Below are positions 31,517-39,273 of a DNA stretch of 39,287 nt, piece after piece. Under the pieces are notes generated by a model. That model saw only the letters and a list, made by a program, of their open reading frames with translations, was not told the DNA's origin and did no database searches. Numbering within the stretch: the first letter of the stretch is position 1; each line of letters starts with the position of its first letter. The position numbers were made by a program, and so were the translations under genes. The stretch is from a virus: the IMG/VR virus record IMGVR_UViG_3300005511_000033, positions 1-39,287 of that record, one strand, 5' to 3'.

Positions 31517-32415
31517 TGAACGCCGCCACCGACCACCAGCACCTGATCGAGCCGCCCTGCGTGCTGGCCGGCCAGGACATCGACGCGTACCACCGCGGCC
31601 CCGGCATCAGCAAGACCGGCCTGGACCAGGTGGCGCGCTCGCCAGCGATTTTCCATGCGCTGTACTTGAACCCGAACCGTCCGCCGGAGAAGCAGCGCGC
31701 CGGCCAACTGGAAGGCCAGCTTGCCCACTGCGCCATCCTGGAACCGGACGAGTTCGACAAACGCTACTGCGTGCTGCCCGAAGACGCGCCGCGCCGGCCA
31801 ACGGATGCCCAATGGAACGCCAAGAAATCCAGTCCAGAAAGCATCGCCGCAAAGGAATGGTGGACGGAGTGGAACAAGCGCAGCGCCGGCCGCATCATCG
31901 TGACGCACGAGCAGCGCGAAACGGCCTTGCGCCAGGGTGACGCCGTTCGCTTGCTGCCCGACGTGGCCGAGGCCCTGGCCAGCGGTATGCCCGAGCAGTC
32001 CGCCTACTGGGTCGACCCGGAAACTGGCGTCCTGTGCCGCTGCCGGCCGGACTGGACGCACCCGTCCGGTGACAACGGCGTCATCCTGCTGGACGTCAAG
32101 ACCTGCGGTGACGCCAGTCCGGACGAGTTCGCGCGCCAGGTCGCCCGCAAGCGCTACCACGTGCAGGACGCGTTCTACAGCGACGGCTACGCCCTGGCCG
32201 CCGCCCGCGATGTGTTGGCCTTCATCTTCATCGCTGTCGAGTCGGAATACCCCTACGCCGCGTCGGCCGTGATGCTGGACGACAAGAGCCGCGACGCCGG
32301 CCGGTATGCCTACCGCCGCGACCTCGACACCTACGCCCGCGCCACCGCCGCCAACGACTGGCCCGGTTTCGGCACGGGCATCCACCAAGTTTCCCTGCCC
32401 GCCTGGGCGCTTTGA
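31516..32415 (+). CDS. RecE/exonuclease VIII-like PD-(D/E)XK nuclease
   Basis: A 299-aa protein. The start region (YHRGPGISKTGLDQVARSP, then GQLAHCAILEPDEFD with H71) is typical of RecE-type and DUF3799 nucleases. Catalytic candidates are D179 (in CRPDW), D193 and K195 (in LLDVKTC), and the QxxxY motif Q217-Y221. It would digest one strand from double-strand ends to make tails for annealing. The next gene is the likely annealing partner. Confidence 0.85.
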   Translation: MNAATDHQHLIEPPCVLAGQDIDAYHRGPGISKTGLDQVARSPAIFHALYLNPNRPPEKQRAGQLEGQLAHCAILEPDEFDKRYCVLPEDAPRRPTDAQWNAKKSSPESIAAKEWWTEWNKRSAGRIIVTHEQRETALRQGDAVRLLPDVAEALASGMPEQSAYWVDPETGVLCRCRPDWTHPSGDNGVILLDVKTCGDASPDEFARQVARKRYHVQDAFYSDGYALAAARDVLAFIFIAVESEYPYAASAVMLDDKSRDAGRYAYRRDLDTYARATAANDWPGFGTGIHQVSLPAWAL

Positions 32416-32430
32416 TCCCCTGAGGACCAC

Positions 32431-33453
32431 ATGAACGACCACGTACAGAATCCCTTTGCCGTCGCCACTCGCGGCAGCGCCGATGGCGCCTTGGCGGTCA
32501 GCGACCAGGCGCGCGGTATTGCCGAGGTGCAGGCCAAGTTGCTGATGGCCCAACAGTTCCCCCGCGACCCCGTGCAGGCCATGGACAACATCCTGAACGC
32601 ATTCACCCGGCCGCGCCTGGCTGAGGTCGCCGTCTACCAGTACAGCCGCGGCGGCACCGACGTGAGCGGCCCCAGTATCCGGTCGGCGGAAACCATCGCC
32701 CAGAATTGGGGCAACATCGAATTCGGCTTTCGCGAGGTGTCGCGCGGCCGCGGCTCCGATGGCGTGACGTACAGCGAAGTCGAGGCATTCGCCTTTGACC
32801 TGCAATCCCGTACGCGCCGCGCGCTGCAATTCCAGGTCCGTCACTGGCGCGACACGCGCAAGGGTGGCTACAAGGTCACCGACGAGCGCGACATCTATGA
32901 ACTGATGTCCAACATGGCCCAGCGCCGCGTGCGCGCCTGCATCCTGGCAATCGTGCCTGGCGACGTGGTCGATGCAGCCATGGAGCAGGCGGAACTAACG
33001 CTGAAATCCAAGGCGGACACCAGCCCCGAGGCCATGCAGAAGATGGTCGGCGCATTCGAACCGTTCGGTGTCAGCAAGGATCTGCTGGAGAAGCGTATCG
33101 GCCGCCGTCTGGAAGCTATCCAGCCCGCCCAGGTGGTCAGCCTGAAGAAGATCTACGCCAGCCTGCGCGACGGCGTCAGCGCTCCGTCTGATTGGTTCGA
33201 GGTCGACGAATCGGCCGGCGACGATGGCGGCGCCACCAGCCTGAAGGACATCAAGCAGCGCGGCAAGAAGGCCAGCGCGCCGCCGACTGATCCGCCCGCC
33301 TACGATCCCGCGCCCTTCTTCCAGCAGATCGCCCAGGCCAACAGCATCGAGACGCTGGACCTCGTCGCCGACTCGTTCAACGACGCACCGGACGAGCACT
33401 ACGACGCCCTGAGAAAGGCCTACGACAACCGCCGCGCCGAGCTGGCCGGCTGA
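32431..33453 (+). CDS. Putative ssDNA-annealing/recombination protein
   Basis: A 340-aa protein that does not clearly match RecT, Bet or Erf by motif, but its first 200 residues form an alpha/beta core (AIAEVQAKLLM-like helix near 30-45; AMDNILNAFTRPRLAEVAVYQYSRGG; GPSIRSAETIAQNWG) and the C-terminus has helical blocks (LKKIYASLRDGVSAP). A gene directly behind a RecE-like nuclease usually encodes the annealing partner, so this role is inferred from context. Proteins of this sort are common in proteobacterial phages and often left unassigned. Confidence 0.5.
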   Translation: MNDHVQNPFAVATRGSADGALAVSDQARGIAEVQAKLLMAQQFPRDPVQAMDNILNAFTRPRLAEVAVYQYSRGGTDVSGPSIRSAETIAQNWGNIEFGFREVSRGRGSDGVTYSEVEAFAFDLQSRTRRALQFQVRHWRDTRKGGYKVTDERDIYELMSNMAQRRVRACILAIVPGDVVDAAMEQAELTLKSKADTSPEAMQKMVGAFEPFGVSKDLLEKRIGRRLEAIQPAQVVSLKKIYASLRDGVSAPSDWFEVDESAGDDGGATSLKDIKQRGKKASAPPTDPPAYDPAPFFQQIAQANSIETLDLVADSFNDAPDEHYDALRKAYDNRRAELAG

Positions 33454-33461
33454 CGTTCACC

Positions 33462-33521
33462 GGGCGCCGCGCCATCTCCAATCGTCCCATCACGCAGGGT
33501 GTGACCTTCGGCGCGGCGCCC
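33462..33521. repeat. Inverted repeat IR-A upstream of 33551 gene
   Basis: GGGCGCCGCGCC (33462-33473) and its perfect complement GGCGCGGCGCCC (33510-33521) enclose 36 nt. A structured RNA leader or attenuator is possible. It lacks a clean T-tract, so it is not a standard terminator. Confidence 0.6.
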
Positions 33522-33550
33522 TCCTTCTTACCCACCCACAGGAGCACTAC

Positions 33551-33898
33551 ATGACCAAGGAAGAATTACAGGCCGCCGTCACTCAAGCCGAAGCCGCGCT
33601 CATCGCTGCCAAGGCCGAATTGGAGGCGTTCGACGGGCTTCCCGAGAACAACGTGTTTGCCACGCTGGAAGATGCCGAGGGCGAACTGACAGAGCGTTTG
33701 CGCGACCAGGCGCATGCTGACTGCGAAGGCTCCTACAACTGCGGCGCCGACGAATACACGCAGGAATTTATTGTGGACGGCAAGCACTACATGGGCACGC
33801 TGTCCGTCGAATACGGCCGGCACGACAAGACCTACTACTACATCGACCGCGCCCGCTTCACTTTCACCCCCATCGAGGCCGACAAACACGCCGAGTAA
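33551..33898 (+). CDS. Acidic unknown protein flanked by structured repeats
   Basis: A 115-aa protein with an N-terminal coiled-coil-like helix (KEELQAAVTQAEAALIAAKAELE), an acidic middle (EDAEGELTERLRDQAHADC) and a beta-rich end (KHYMGTLSVEYGRHDKTY). AGGAG precedes the ATG. Inverted repeats with a shared GCGCCGC core lie on both sides (33462-33521, 33939-34028), so its message may be separately controlled. Function unknown. Confidence 0.6.
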   Translation: MTKEELQAAVTQAEAALIAAKAELEAFDGLPENNVFATLEDAEGELTERLRDQAHADCEGSYNCGADEYTQEFIVDGKHYMGTLSVEYGRHDKTYYYIDRARFTFTPIEADKHAE

Positions 33899-33938
33899 TC
33901 GGCCGCGACCTGGGCCGCGCTGTGCCCAGGACCATGAC

Positions 33939-34028
33939 GTAGGCGGCGCACCTGGAGCAATGCGCGATGAAGGGAAACGCCGGCCGGAGTTCGTGCTTTA
34001 ACGCCAGACGTCCGGCAGCGCCGCCTAC
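33939..34028. repeat. Inverted repeat IR-B, possible structured RNA
   Basis: GTAGGCGGCGC (33939-33949) and its perfect complement GCGCCGCCTAC (34018-34028) enclose 68 nt, inside which GCCGGA and TCCGGC can also pair. A short leader sequence, ACCTGGAGCAA, is present inside its left part and again in front of the next gene (about 34049-34059). The layout fits a folded leader, a small RNA or a short inserted element. No protein is supported in this 168-bp gap, although a 21-codon ORF exists (33967). Confidence 0.55.
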
Positions 34029-34066
34029 CTGATGGCCACCACCCCAACCACCTGGAGCAAACCAGC

Positions 34067-34591
34067 ATGTTCAGCATCGAAAACCAGCCCGTCAGAATGA
34101 TCTGGTCCCCTAGCGTCGAGAAGAAGGGCAAGAAGGAGCAGGTGGCTGCGAGCACCTGGCATATCGAGTTCGACGCCCCCAACACCTTCCTGGACAAAAT
34201 CGACAGGGAGCTGCGTCCGGCGTGGTTTCGCCGGCCGACTTCCTCCGAGGTGGATCTGGCCGACCAAGCCGACCCGCGCATGGACGATCCCGACTACTTG
34301 CCCGAGTTGCGCACGCAAACCATCGACAACGAATTCATCGACCTCAAGGGATCCATGCATGGCGCTACGTTCAAGGTGCATCAGGGTCTGAGCGGTCCCA
34401 GCGATATCGAGGTCGAAGACGTGCGCGTGGACGAGTACAAGGTTGGCCCACGCGCTGGTGGGACCGTGCGGGTGAAGCTGCGTGTCTACGGCAAGCCCGA
34501 CAGTGTCCAGTACTTCTACGAGAACAATCATGGCGAGGCGGTCGTTTCGATTATTGAACCGACGTCGGACCAGGGTTCGCTGGACGTATGA
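34067..34591 (+). CDS. Unknown 174-aa protein
   Basis: Soluble, mostly beta-rich protein (start MFSIENQPVRMIWSPSVEKK) with acidic central segments (EVDLADQADPRMDDPDYL) and a strand-rich end (GTVRVKLRVYGKPDSVQYF). It is just downstream of the recombination genes. A GGAG site precedes the ATG and its end overlaps the next gene as ATGA. No enzyme motif seen. Confidence 0.55.
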   Translation: MFSIENQPVRMIWSPSVEKKGKKEQVAASTWHIEFDAPNTFLDKIDRELRPAWFRRPTSSEVDLADQADPRMDDPDYLPELRTQTIDNEFIDLKGSMHGATFKVHQGLSGPSDIEVEDVRVDEYKVGPRAGGTVRVKLRVYGKPDSVQYFYENNHGEAVVSIIEPTSDQGSLDV

Positions 34592-35187
34592 CCATGCAAA
34601 CCGTGGCCGTCCTCTTCGCGCGCGCCGACAGTATCTACAAGACGCTGCCGGGCTGCGACGTTTGGGATATCGAGCGCGACGCGCTGCGGTGGCCAGGTGG
34701 CGCGCCCGTGGTGGCGCACCCGCCCTGCCGCGCGTGGGGAAGGCTACGCCATTTCGCGCGTCCGCGGCCTGGTGAGCGCGAGCTGGCTCTCTGGACGGTC
34801 AACCAAGTGCGGCTGCATGGTGGCGTTCTGGAGCATCCCGTCGGCTCGCAGTTGTGGCCCTTGGCCGGACTCCCGTCGCTAGGTGAACGCGACGCGTGGG
34901 GCGGCTGGACTTTACCGATCTACCAACACTGCTTTGGCCACCGCGCGGAGAAGGCGACGCTCCTCTACATCGTAGGCTGTGATCCCGCAGGCATCCCGAC
35001 CATGCCAATCATCATGGGCGAACCTCAGTTCGTTGTCGGCACTTCTGGTCGTCGGCGCGACGGCACCAGATCAAAACTCAAGGGCGAAATAACCAAGGCC
35101 GAGCGCGAGGCGACACCCCCGCTGTTGGCCGAATGGCTCGTAGAACTCGCGCGCCGCTGCGCGCCACCACATAGGAAAGCAGCATGA
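34588..35187 (+). CDS. Methyltransferase-like protein with PPC motif
   Basis: A 199-aa protein. Residues 1-35 resemble a Rossmann-like start (VAVLFARADSIYKTLPG) and a strand ends in VVAHPPCRAWG (about 41-51), resembling the catalytic PC motif of cytosine-5 methyltransferases. Later motifs (GVLEHPVGSQLW; TLPIYQHCFGHRAEK) have ENP-like and partner-like patterns. It is far shorter than normal enzymes and lacks a clear target-recognition domain. It could be a degenerate methyltransferase, a base-modifying enzyme or a nucleotide-binding protein. The family is found in many phages, with no firm role known to me. Confidence 0.5.
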   Translation: MTMQTVAVLFARADSIYKTLPGCDVWDIERDALRWPGGAPVVAHPPCRAWGRLRHFARPRPGERELALWTVNQVRLHGGVLEHPVGSQLWPLAGLPSLGERDAWGGWTLPIYQHCFGHRAEKATLLYIVGCDPAGIPTMPIIMGEPQFVVGTSGRRRDGTRSKLKGEITKAEREATPPLLAEWLVELARRCAPPHRKAA

Positions 35188-35792
35188 CCAATCCCCCCAC
35201 CCCTACGGCAGCCCTGCGTTGGGCGGCAGCCGCGTTGCAATGCGTAGCCCGCAGCAAGTATCCGACGCGCGAACAGGACACCATCAAGAGCGGAGAAGAG
35301 TCCAAGACAGTGCGCCAGATTCTGGACGAGGCTGATGCCGCTCTCGCCCAACCCAATCCCACCGGATGGCGCGACATTGCGTCGGCGCCGAAGGATGGGA
35401 CGGAGATTATCGTGTTCCACCCCGTGGCCGGCGTGTGCGCTGCATTCTGCCCGGGCGACGGCTTCGCGTGGCATTGCATGGATGGCATGAATACGGTCGT
35501 GGGCAAGAAGAGCGGGCAATCGATCCCGGTCATGACCAGCTTTATGCAACCGCCCACGCACTGGCAGCCGCTGCCCACACCTCTCAGCGCCCACCCCGCC
35601 GAGCAGCAGGAAGGCGATGCGGCGGGGGAGAAGGATGCGGCGCGGGTCAAGTTGCCGGAGAAGATGCCCAAGCATGAATCGATGGGCGGTGAATACCCCA
35701 GCAACGATTCCTACCAGGAAGGCTATGCCGAAGGCTGGAACGACTGCATCGACGCCGCCATGCAGGCCATGAAGGAAGATGGGAATGGCTGA
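35184..35792 (+). CDS. DUF551-like accessory protein
   Basis: A 202-aa protein. A phage helix (ALRWAAAALQCVARSKYP) opens it, followed by a DUF551-type core (about 68-135) with GWRDIASAPKDGTEIIVF and the end PPTHWQPLPTP, then a Glu/Lys-rich linker and a final helix (GYAEGWNDCIDAAMQAM). Such proteins are common in accessory regions and of unknown role. ATGA overlap with the previous gene. Confidence 0.65.
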   Translation: MTNPPTPTAALRWAAAALQCVARSKYPTREQDTIKSGEESKTVRQILDEADAALAQPNPTGWRDIASAPKDGTEIIVFHPVAGVCAAFCPGDGFAWHCMDGMNTVVGKKSGQSIPVMTSFMQPPTHWQPLPTPLSAHPAEQQEGDAAGEKDAARVKLPEKMPKHESMGGEYPSNDSYQEGYAEGWNDCIDAAMQAMKEDGNG

Positions 35793-36018
35793 TCTGCTGA
35801 ACATGGAATTCATCAACAGTCTGCCGCATCCCCTCTGGGTCCAATCGCTGGGCAGCTGGTGGCCAGTGCACGATATCGAAGTTGAAACAGGGCTGTTTCG
35901 CATTGACGCGTGTGGAATGCTCGACGTTCTGCATATCAGCGGCGTGTCTACCTTCCGTGATTCCGCCGGGAATATGCACGACTCCGACAGCTTCTATCTG
36001 GAGGATGACCATGCCTAA
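35785..36018 (+). CDS. Unknown 77-aa protein
   Basis: Soluble, beta-rich protein (start MADLLNMEFINSLPHPLWVQ, later LFRIDACGMLDVLHISG). It overlaps the preceding gene by 8 bp. The ATG at 35785 has AAGGAAG at better spacing than the in-frame ATG at 35779. No family recognised. Confidence 0.55.
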   Translation: MADLLNMEFINSLPHPLWVQSLGSWWPVHDIEVETGLFRIDACGMLDVLHISGVSTFRDSAGNMHDSDSFYLEDDHA

Positions 36019-36268
36019 CACCCCCGCCCGGCCGGAGTTGCCGGCGCCAGATTGCGAGTGCGGCCAAAGCTTTAACCCGATGTACCACGCCGATACGGTT
36101 CGCCGCCTACTCGCCGACGAGCGGCGCAAGGCGCTGCCAGCAGAACCGAGTGCCGCGATGCTGGACGCGTTGCGCACCGGTAGTCGTAAAGACTGGCCCA
36201 GCGATGAGTTGTGCCGGGTCCGCTATGCAGCGTTGCTTGCGGCGATCGACAAGGAGCCGACGACGTGA
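36011..36268 (+). CDS. Unknown 85-aa protein with CxC
   Basis: Proline-rich start (MPNTPARPELPAPDCECGQS) with a CxC pair, then a helix-rich part (ADTVRRLLADERRKALPAEP and VRYAALLAAIDKEP). It overlaps its neighbours at both ends, the last as GTGA with the next gene's GTG start. Function unknown. Confidence 0.55.
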   Translation: MPNTPARPELPAPDCECGQSFNPMYHADTVRRLLADERRKALPAEPSAAMLDALRTGSRKDWPSDELCRVRYAALLAAIDKEPTT

Positions 36269-36540
36269 CTGACCAAGAGATTCTCCACCTGGCCGTCGAC
36301 CATTTCCACATCGACTGCGACCGCATGCCGCACGGCGTGTTCCCCTTCGCCCGCGCCATCATCGCCCAGGCCCGCGCCGAACTGATCGGGGAGATGAAGG
36401 TCATCGGCTGGATGCGAGTGCACACGACCCCGGGCACGCCCTATGGCCCCGCCGAGCACGATATCGATATCCACATCGGCGACGACATGCCTGAGGACGG
36501 GCGCCCTTGGACACCGCTATCTGCGACTCCAGATGCCTGA
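36265..36540 (+). CDS. Unknown 91-aa protein (GTG start)
   Basis: Begins with GTG in a GTGA overlap with the preceding stop. Residues TDQEILHLAVDHFHIDCD are followed by a helix (PFARAIIAQARAELIGEM) and an acidic end (GDDMPEDGRPW). No other start fits the frame without losing the conserved-looking beginning. Function unknown; a small accessory protein. Confidence 0.6.
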   Translation: MTDQEILHLAVDHFHIDCDRMPHGVFPFARAIIAQARAELIGEMKVIGWMRVHTTPGTPYGPAEHDIDIHIGDDMPEDGRPWTPLSATPDA

Positions 36541-36688
36541 CATGCCAACCGACAACGCATACGTGCCCGGCTTCGGCAGGTGGATCTGCGCCGGCATCGC
36601 CCTGGCCATCGCCATCAGCATCTACCTCCCCGGCACTGACCTGCCGGGCAACGGACTCCAATGGAGCACTGAATACCATGAGCAATGA
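36533..36688 (+). CDS. 51-aa membrane peptide
   Basis: Polar start, one hydrophobic helix (WICAGIALAIAISIYL, about 17-32) and a polar end. Overlaps the previous stop by 8 bp (ATGCCTGA). A second in-frame ATG at 36542 is possible. It belongs to the set of small membrane proteins in this operon. Confidence 0.45.
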   Translation: MPDMPTDNAYVPGFGRWICAGIALAIAISIYLPGTDLPGNGLQWSTEYHEQ

Positions 36689-38252
36689 AGAACAGGCAGT
36701 ATCGAGTGACGATCTGGTCGCGGTCCCGCGCGGGCTGCTTGGCGCGGCATTACACGCCATCAGAATGCAGGTAGAGGCGCCGGGCACTTTCGCGGAACTG
36801 CGCCGCTACACCACGGGAGATCTGGCGCGCTCCGGTATCGTGCATGCCGTCAGCGAGGCCGAGCCGAAATGCCACAAGTGTGGCACGCCGATGGTCCGCA
36901 ACCCCCACCCTGACGCGGGCAAGATGCATCGCATGCTTGAAGTCGGCTGCCCGCTGGAATGCTTGCCATGCACGGTACTGAGTCGGCATCAATGGTCGAC
37001 GCGAGCGTATGCCGCAGAAAAGGCGCTGCGCGACTCCGCCGCCAATTCTCGAACAGCTGGCGACGGCGAGGCCGGGGCGGCTCCTGAGATTGGCCCGCAT
37101 GATCTGCACACCAGCGCAGGCGGCCGCGGATACGTCGCCGAATACTTCGTGAAGCGGTTGAAGCGGAACGACTTCACCTACTACATCAGAAATACGCTGG
37201 CCGCCGACTTTGCATGCGCGCTGGCGCAACATCTTGCCGCCCCGCCTGAGAAGCAAACTTCACATTCCGAGGGGGATGCGGCTCAGATCGCACGCTGGAA
37301 GCGCGACAGTGAACTGCTGGGCGCGATTCAAGACTCGTGCTGGGACGTGCGCTTCAAAGGCTATTCCAATGGTGACGCCGGGGACTACGACATTGGAATT
37401 GAGATCGTCGGCCAATACATGGGTGCGCCGCATGAGCGCGTCCTAGGCGAGAACTACAACGAGAATCTGCGCGCCGCCTTGGAGCAGGCCATGACCGCCG
37501 ATGCCTACCCGCCGGCGAGGCCTGAATACGACGAGCATGGGCGCCCGGTCAAGGGTAGTGCCCCAACCGTCCCGCAAGCGGACGGGGATGCGGGCGCAGG
37601 TGCCGTTACGGTAGAAATGTGCGCGGAAATCATTCGAGATGCCACGCGCTGGCGTGCGGCCCGCGCCGCCCTTGCCGCAGCCAAGCCGGAAAGATGCCAA
37701 TGTCCGGCCTGCGCGAATGGCACTAGCCATGCCAGCGACTGCGCGGTACACAATGCCCCTGCGTATCCTCCAGGCCCGTGCGATTGCGAGGCTTCCGACG
37801 ATGCAGCCACCATCCAGCGTATGGGCGGCATGCTGGCCGAGATAGCCATCGCGCTCAAAGGGCCGGAGAAGGCGCTGCACCGTCACGGCTACGCCGACCT
37901 GCCCGAGTTGGCGCACAAGATGGCCATCGAACTGGCGGTATATCGGCAGCAGAGCGGGGGCGATGCGGAGGACAAGCCATCATTGCTCGGAGAGTTGACC
38001 GATGATCTCATCGAGATTCTGGGGCGCCCAAATTTCACCTGCATCCGCATCGCCCAGTTGTTCCGGCTCAGCGGGCAGACTATCCCTCAGAAGGCAGAGG
38101 CAGAACAGGCAGCCGTCATCTACTTCTTATTGCGGGCCTATCTACGCCATGGCAAGGATTGGTCGACGCATGCGGATGCCGAGCTGAACGCGATGGCCAA
38201 AGCCGCCCGCGCCCAGCGCGCTGGAAAGGGGGCGAACGATGGCAACGATTGA
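36678..38252 (+). CDS. Large mosaic accessory protein with Cys clusters
   Basis: A 524-aa protein with no catalytic motif recognised. Near residues 64-100 it has a zinc-knuckle-like set (PKCHKCGTP ... VGCPLECLPC). Segments typical of short phage proteins follow (YYIRNTLAADFACALAQHL; ENLRAALEQAM), and a second Cys-rich patch lies at about 336-375 (CQCPAC ... CAVH ... CDCEA). The C-terminal 100 residues are helical (AAVIYFLLRAYLRH). It looks assembled from several small modules. The start at 36678 has a distant GGAG; the open frame begins earlier inside the neighbouring genes. Confidence 0.55.
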   Translation: MSNEEQAVSSDDLVAVPRGLLGAALHAIRMQVEAPGTFAELRRYTTGDLARSGIVHAVSEAEPKCHKCGTPMVRNPHPDAGKMHRMLEVGCPLECLPCTVLSRHQWSTRAYAAEKALRDSAANSRTAGDGEAGAAPEIGPHDLHTSAGGRGYVAEYFVKRLKRNDFTYYIRNTLAADFACALAQHLAAPPEKQTSHSEGDAAQIARWKRDSELLGAIQDSCWDVRFKGYSNGDAGDYDIGIEIVGQYMGAPHERVLGENYNENLRAALEQAMTADAYPPARPEYDEHGRPVKGSAPTVPQADGDAGAGAVTVEMCAEIIRDATRWRAARAALAAAKPERCQCPACANGTSHASDCAVHNAPAYPPGPCDCEASDDAATIQRMGGMLAEIAIALKGPEKALHRHGYADLPELAHKMAIELAVYRQQSGGDAEDKPSLLGELTDDLIEILGRPNFTCIRIAQLFRLSGQTIPQKAEAEQAAVIYFLLRAYLRHGKDWSTHADAELNAMAKAARAQRAGKGANDGND

Positions 38253-38478
38253 ATTCCCGCCGGCCAGCACGGTCTGCACCGCCACGATGACGCTGCCAAT
38301 GGAGAACGTAGACGAACACTATGGTGCTCCAGTGGCTATCGGGTACTACCGTGGCAGCCGCGAAATCTGGATCGAGAACGGTGGCAACCCCATCAATGTC
38401 CCTGTGTGCCACATCAAGGACTTCATCAAACAACTGCGGCGGGCGGCAACGCTCGCGGAGGAACAGCCCGATGAATGA
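38239..38478 (+). CDS. Unknown 79-aa protein
   Basis: Strand-rich protein (start MATIEFPPASTVCTATMTL) ending in a helix (CHIKDFIKQLRRAATLAEEQ). A good AAAGGGGG site precedes the ATG; it overlaps the previous gene by 14 bp and the next by 8 bp. No family recognised. Confidence 0.55.
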   Translation: MATIEFPPASTVCTATMTLPMENVDEHYGAPVAIGYYRGSREIWIENGGNPINVPVCHIKDFIKQLRRAATLAEEQPDE

Positions 38479-38947
38479 AGATAAGCAACTGCTGGAGGCC
38501 GCAGCGCGGGCGGCGGGGTATGCCAATTTCGAGCATGGCGAACTGACGCCGGGGGAGCCGATGCTTTATGTCTGGGACGATGATGTGAGTTTCTGGGCGC
38601 CACTCCAAGACGATGGCGACGCGCTGCGGCTGGCTGTGAAGCTGCGCATCGATATCCGCCAGTTCCTTCAATATCGCGGTGCCGTGGACTGTCTAGTTGA
38701 CAGGCTGGGGAAGTGCTGCGCAGAACAGATCGGTAACGATCCCTATGCCGCCACCCGCCGCGCCATCGTCCGCGCCGCCGCCCTGTGTGCCCCCACCCCC
38801 GCCGCATCGGTACCCGCTTCTGCTCCATCGGTTCCATCCGACGAAGCGCGCCGCGCCGCCGACATCATCGCCGCTGCATCCTGCGGCGACGGCAACGAAA
38901 CCATGCGCCGATACACGGACGGCGACGACTGGAATACCAAGCGTTGA
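38471..38947 (+). CDS. Unknown 158-aa accessory protein
   Basis: Acidic helical start (MNEDKQLLEAAARAAGYANF, a common phage opening), then LYVWDDDVSFWAPLQDDGDALRL as in many short accessory proteins, and a long Ala/Pro-rich tail. GGAGG precedes the ATG. It is the last gene of the small-gene cluster; the AlpA-like gene starts 47 bp later. Function unknown. Confidence 0.6.
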   Translation: MNEDKQLLEAAARAAGYANFEHGELTPGEPMLYVWDDDVSFWAPLQDDGDALRLAVKLRIDIRQFLQYRGAVDCLVDRLGKCCAEQIGNDPYAATRRAIVRAAALCAPTPAASVPASAPSVPSDEARRAADIIAAASCGDGNETMRRYTDGDDWNTKR

Positions 38948-38994
38948 ACCTGGCAATACATAGACTGATTGAAACGACGAGAGAGGATTGGGCC

Positions 38995-39192
38995 ATGACC
39001 GCCACCGCGACCGCACCGGAAAAACTGCTGTACCGCATGAAGGACCTGCCGGCCGTGGTCGGTATCTCCCGGTCCGAAATCTATCGGCAGCTCGCCGAGG
39101 GCAAGTTTCCCAAGGGAATCAACCTGACGCCGAAGGTCGTCGTATGGAAAGCGGAGGACGTGAAGCGCTGGGTCGACGCACTTGTACCCTGA
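38995..39192 (+). CDS. AlpA-like excisionase/regulator
   Basis: A 65-aa protein with the AlpA helix-turn-helix: YRMKDLPAVVGISRSEIYR (about 13-31), RQLAEGKFPKGINL and a final KAEDVKRWVDAL. These small proteins act as excisionases or as activators of integrase genes. It lies at the right end beside attR, and in the circular phage just before int. GAGAGAGGA precedes the ATG. Its last codons and stop (CTTGTACCCTGA) coincide with the first right-hand arm-type repeat. Confidence 0.85.
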   Translation: MTATATAPEKLLYRMKDLPAVVGISRSEIYRQLAEGKFPKGINLTPKVVVWKAEDVKRWVDALVP

Positions 39193-39220
39193 TTTGTACC
39201 CTAAGCCAGATTTGTACCCT
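39182..39220. repeat. Integrase arm-type sites, right arm (3 x TTGTACCCT)
   Basis: TTGTACCCT occurs at 39182-39190, 39194-39202 and 39212-39220 (starts 12 and 18 bp apart). The first spacing equals that of the left pair (128, 140). The first copy overlaps the 3' end of the AlpA-like gene. Together with the left pair they form the expected P and P' arms. Confidence 0.75.
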
Positions 39221-39230
39221 CGAAAACCCC

Positions 39231-39263
39231 GGAGAGCCGCGCCAGTCGTGGCTCTCCTTTTTT
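39231..39263 (+). terminator. Strong intrinsic terminator near attR
   Basis: GGAGAGCC (39231-39238) and GGCTCTCC (39250-39257) form a perfect 8-bp stem followed by six T residues. It ends the rightward operon after the AlpA-like gene and, in the circular phage, would separate it from int. Confidence 0.9.
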
Positions 39264-39273
39264 CATGGGCCGT

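Noticed and set aside
33967-34032. 21-codon ORF inside the inverted-repeat element
   Set aside because: No supported coding signal; its composition follows the structured DNA around it.
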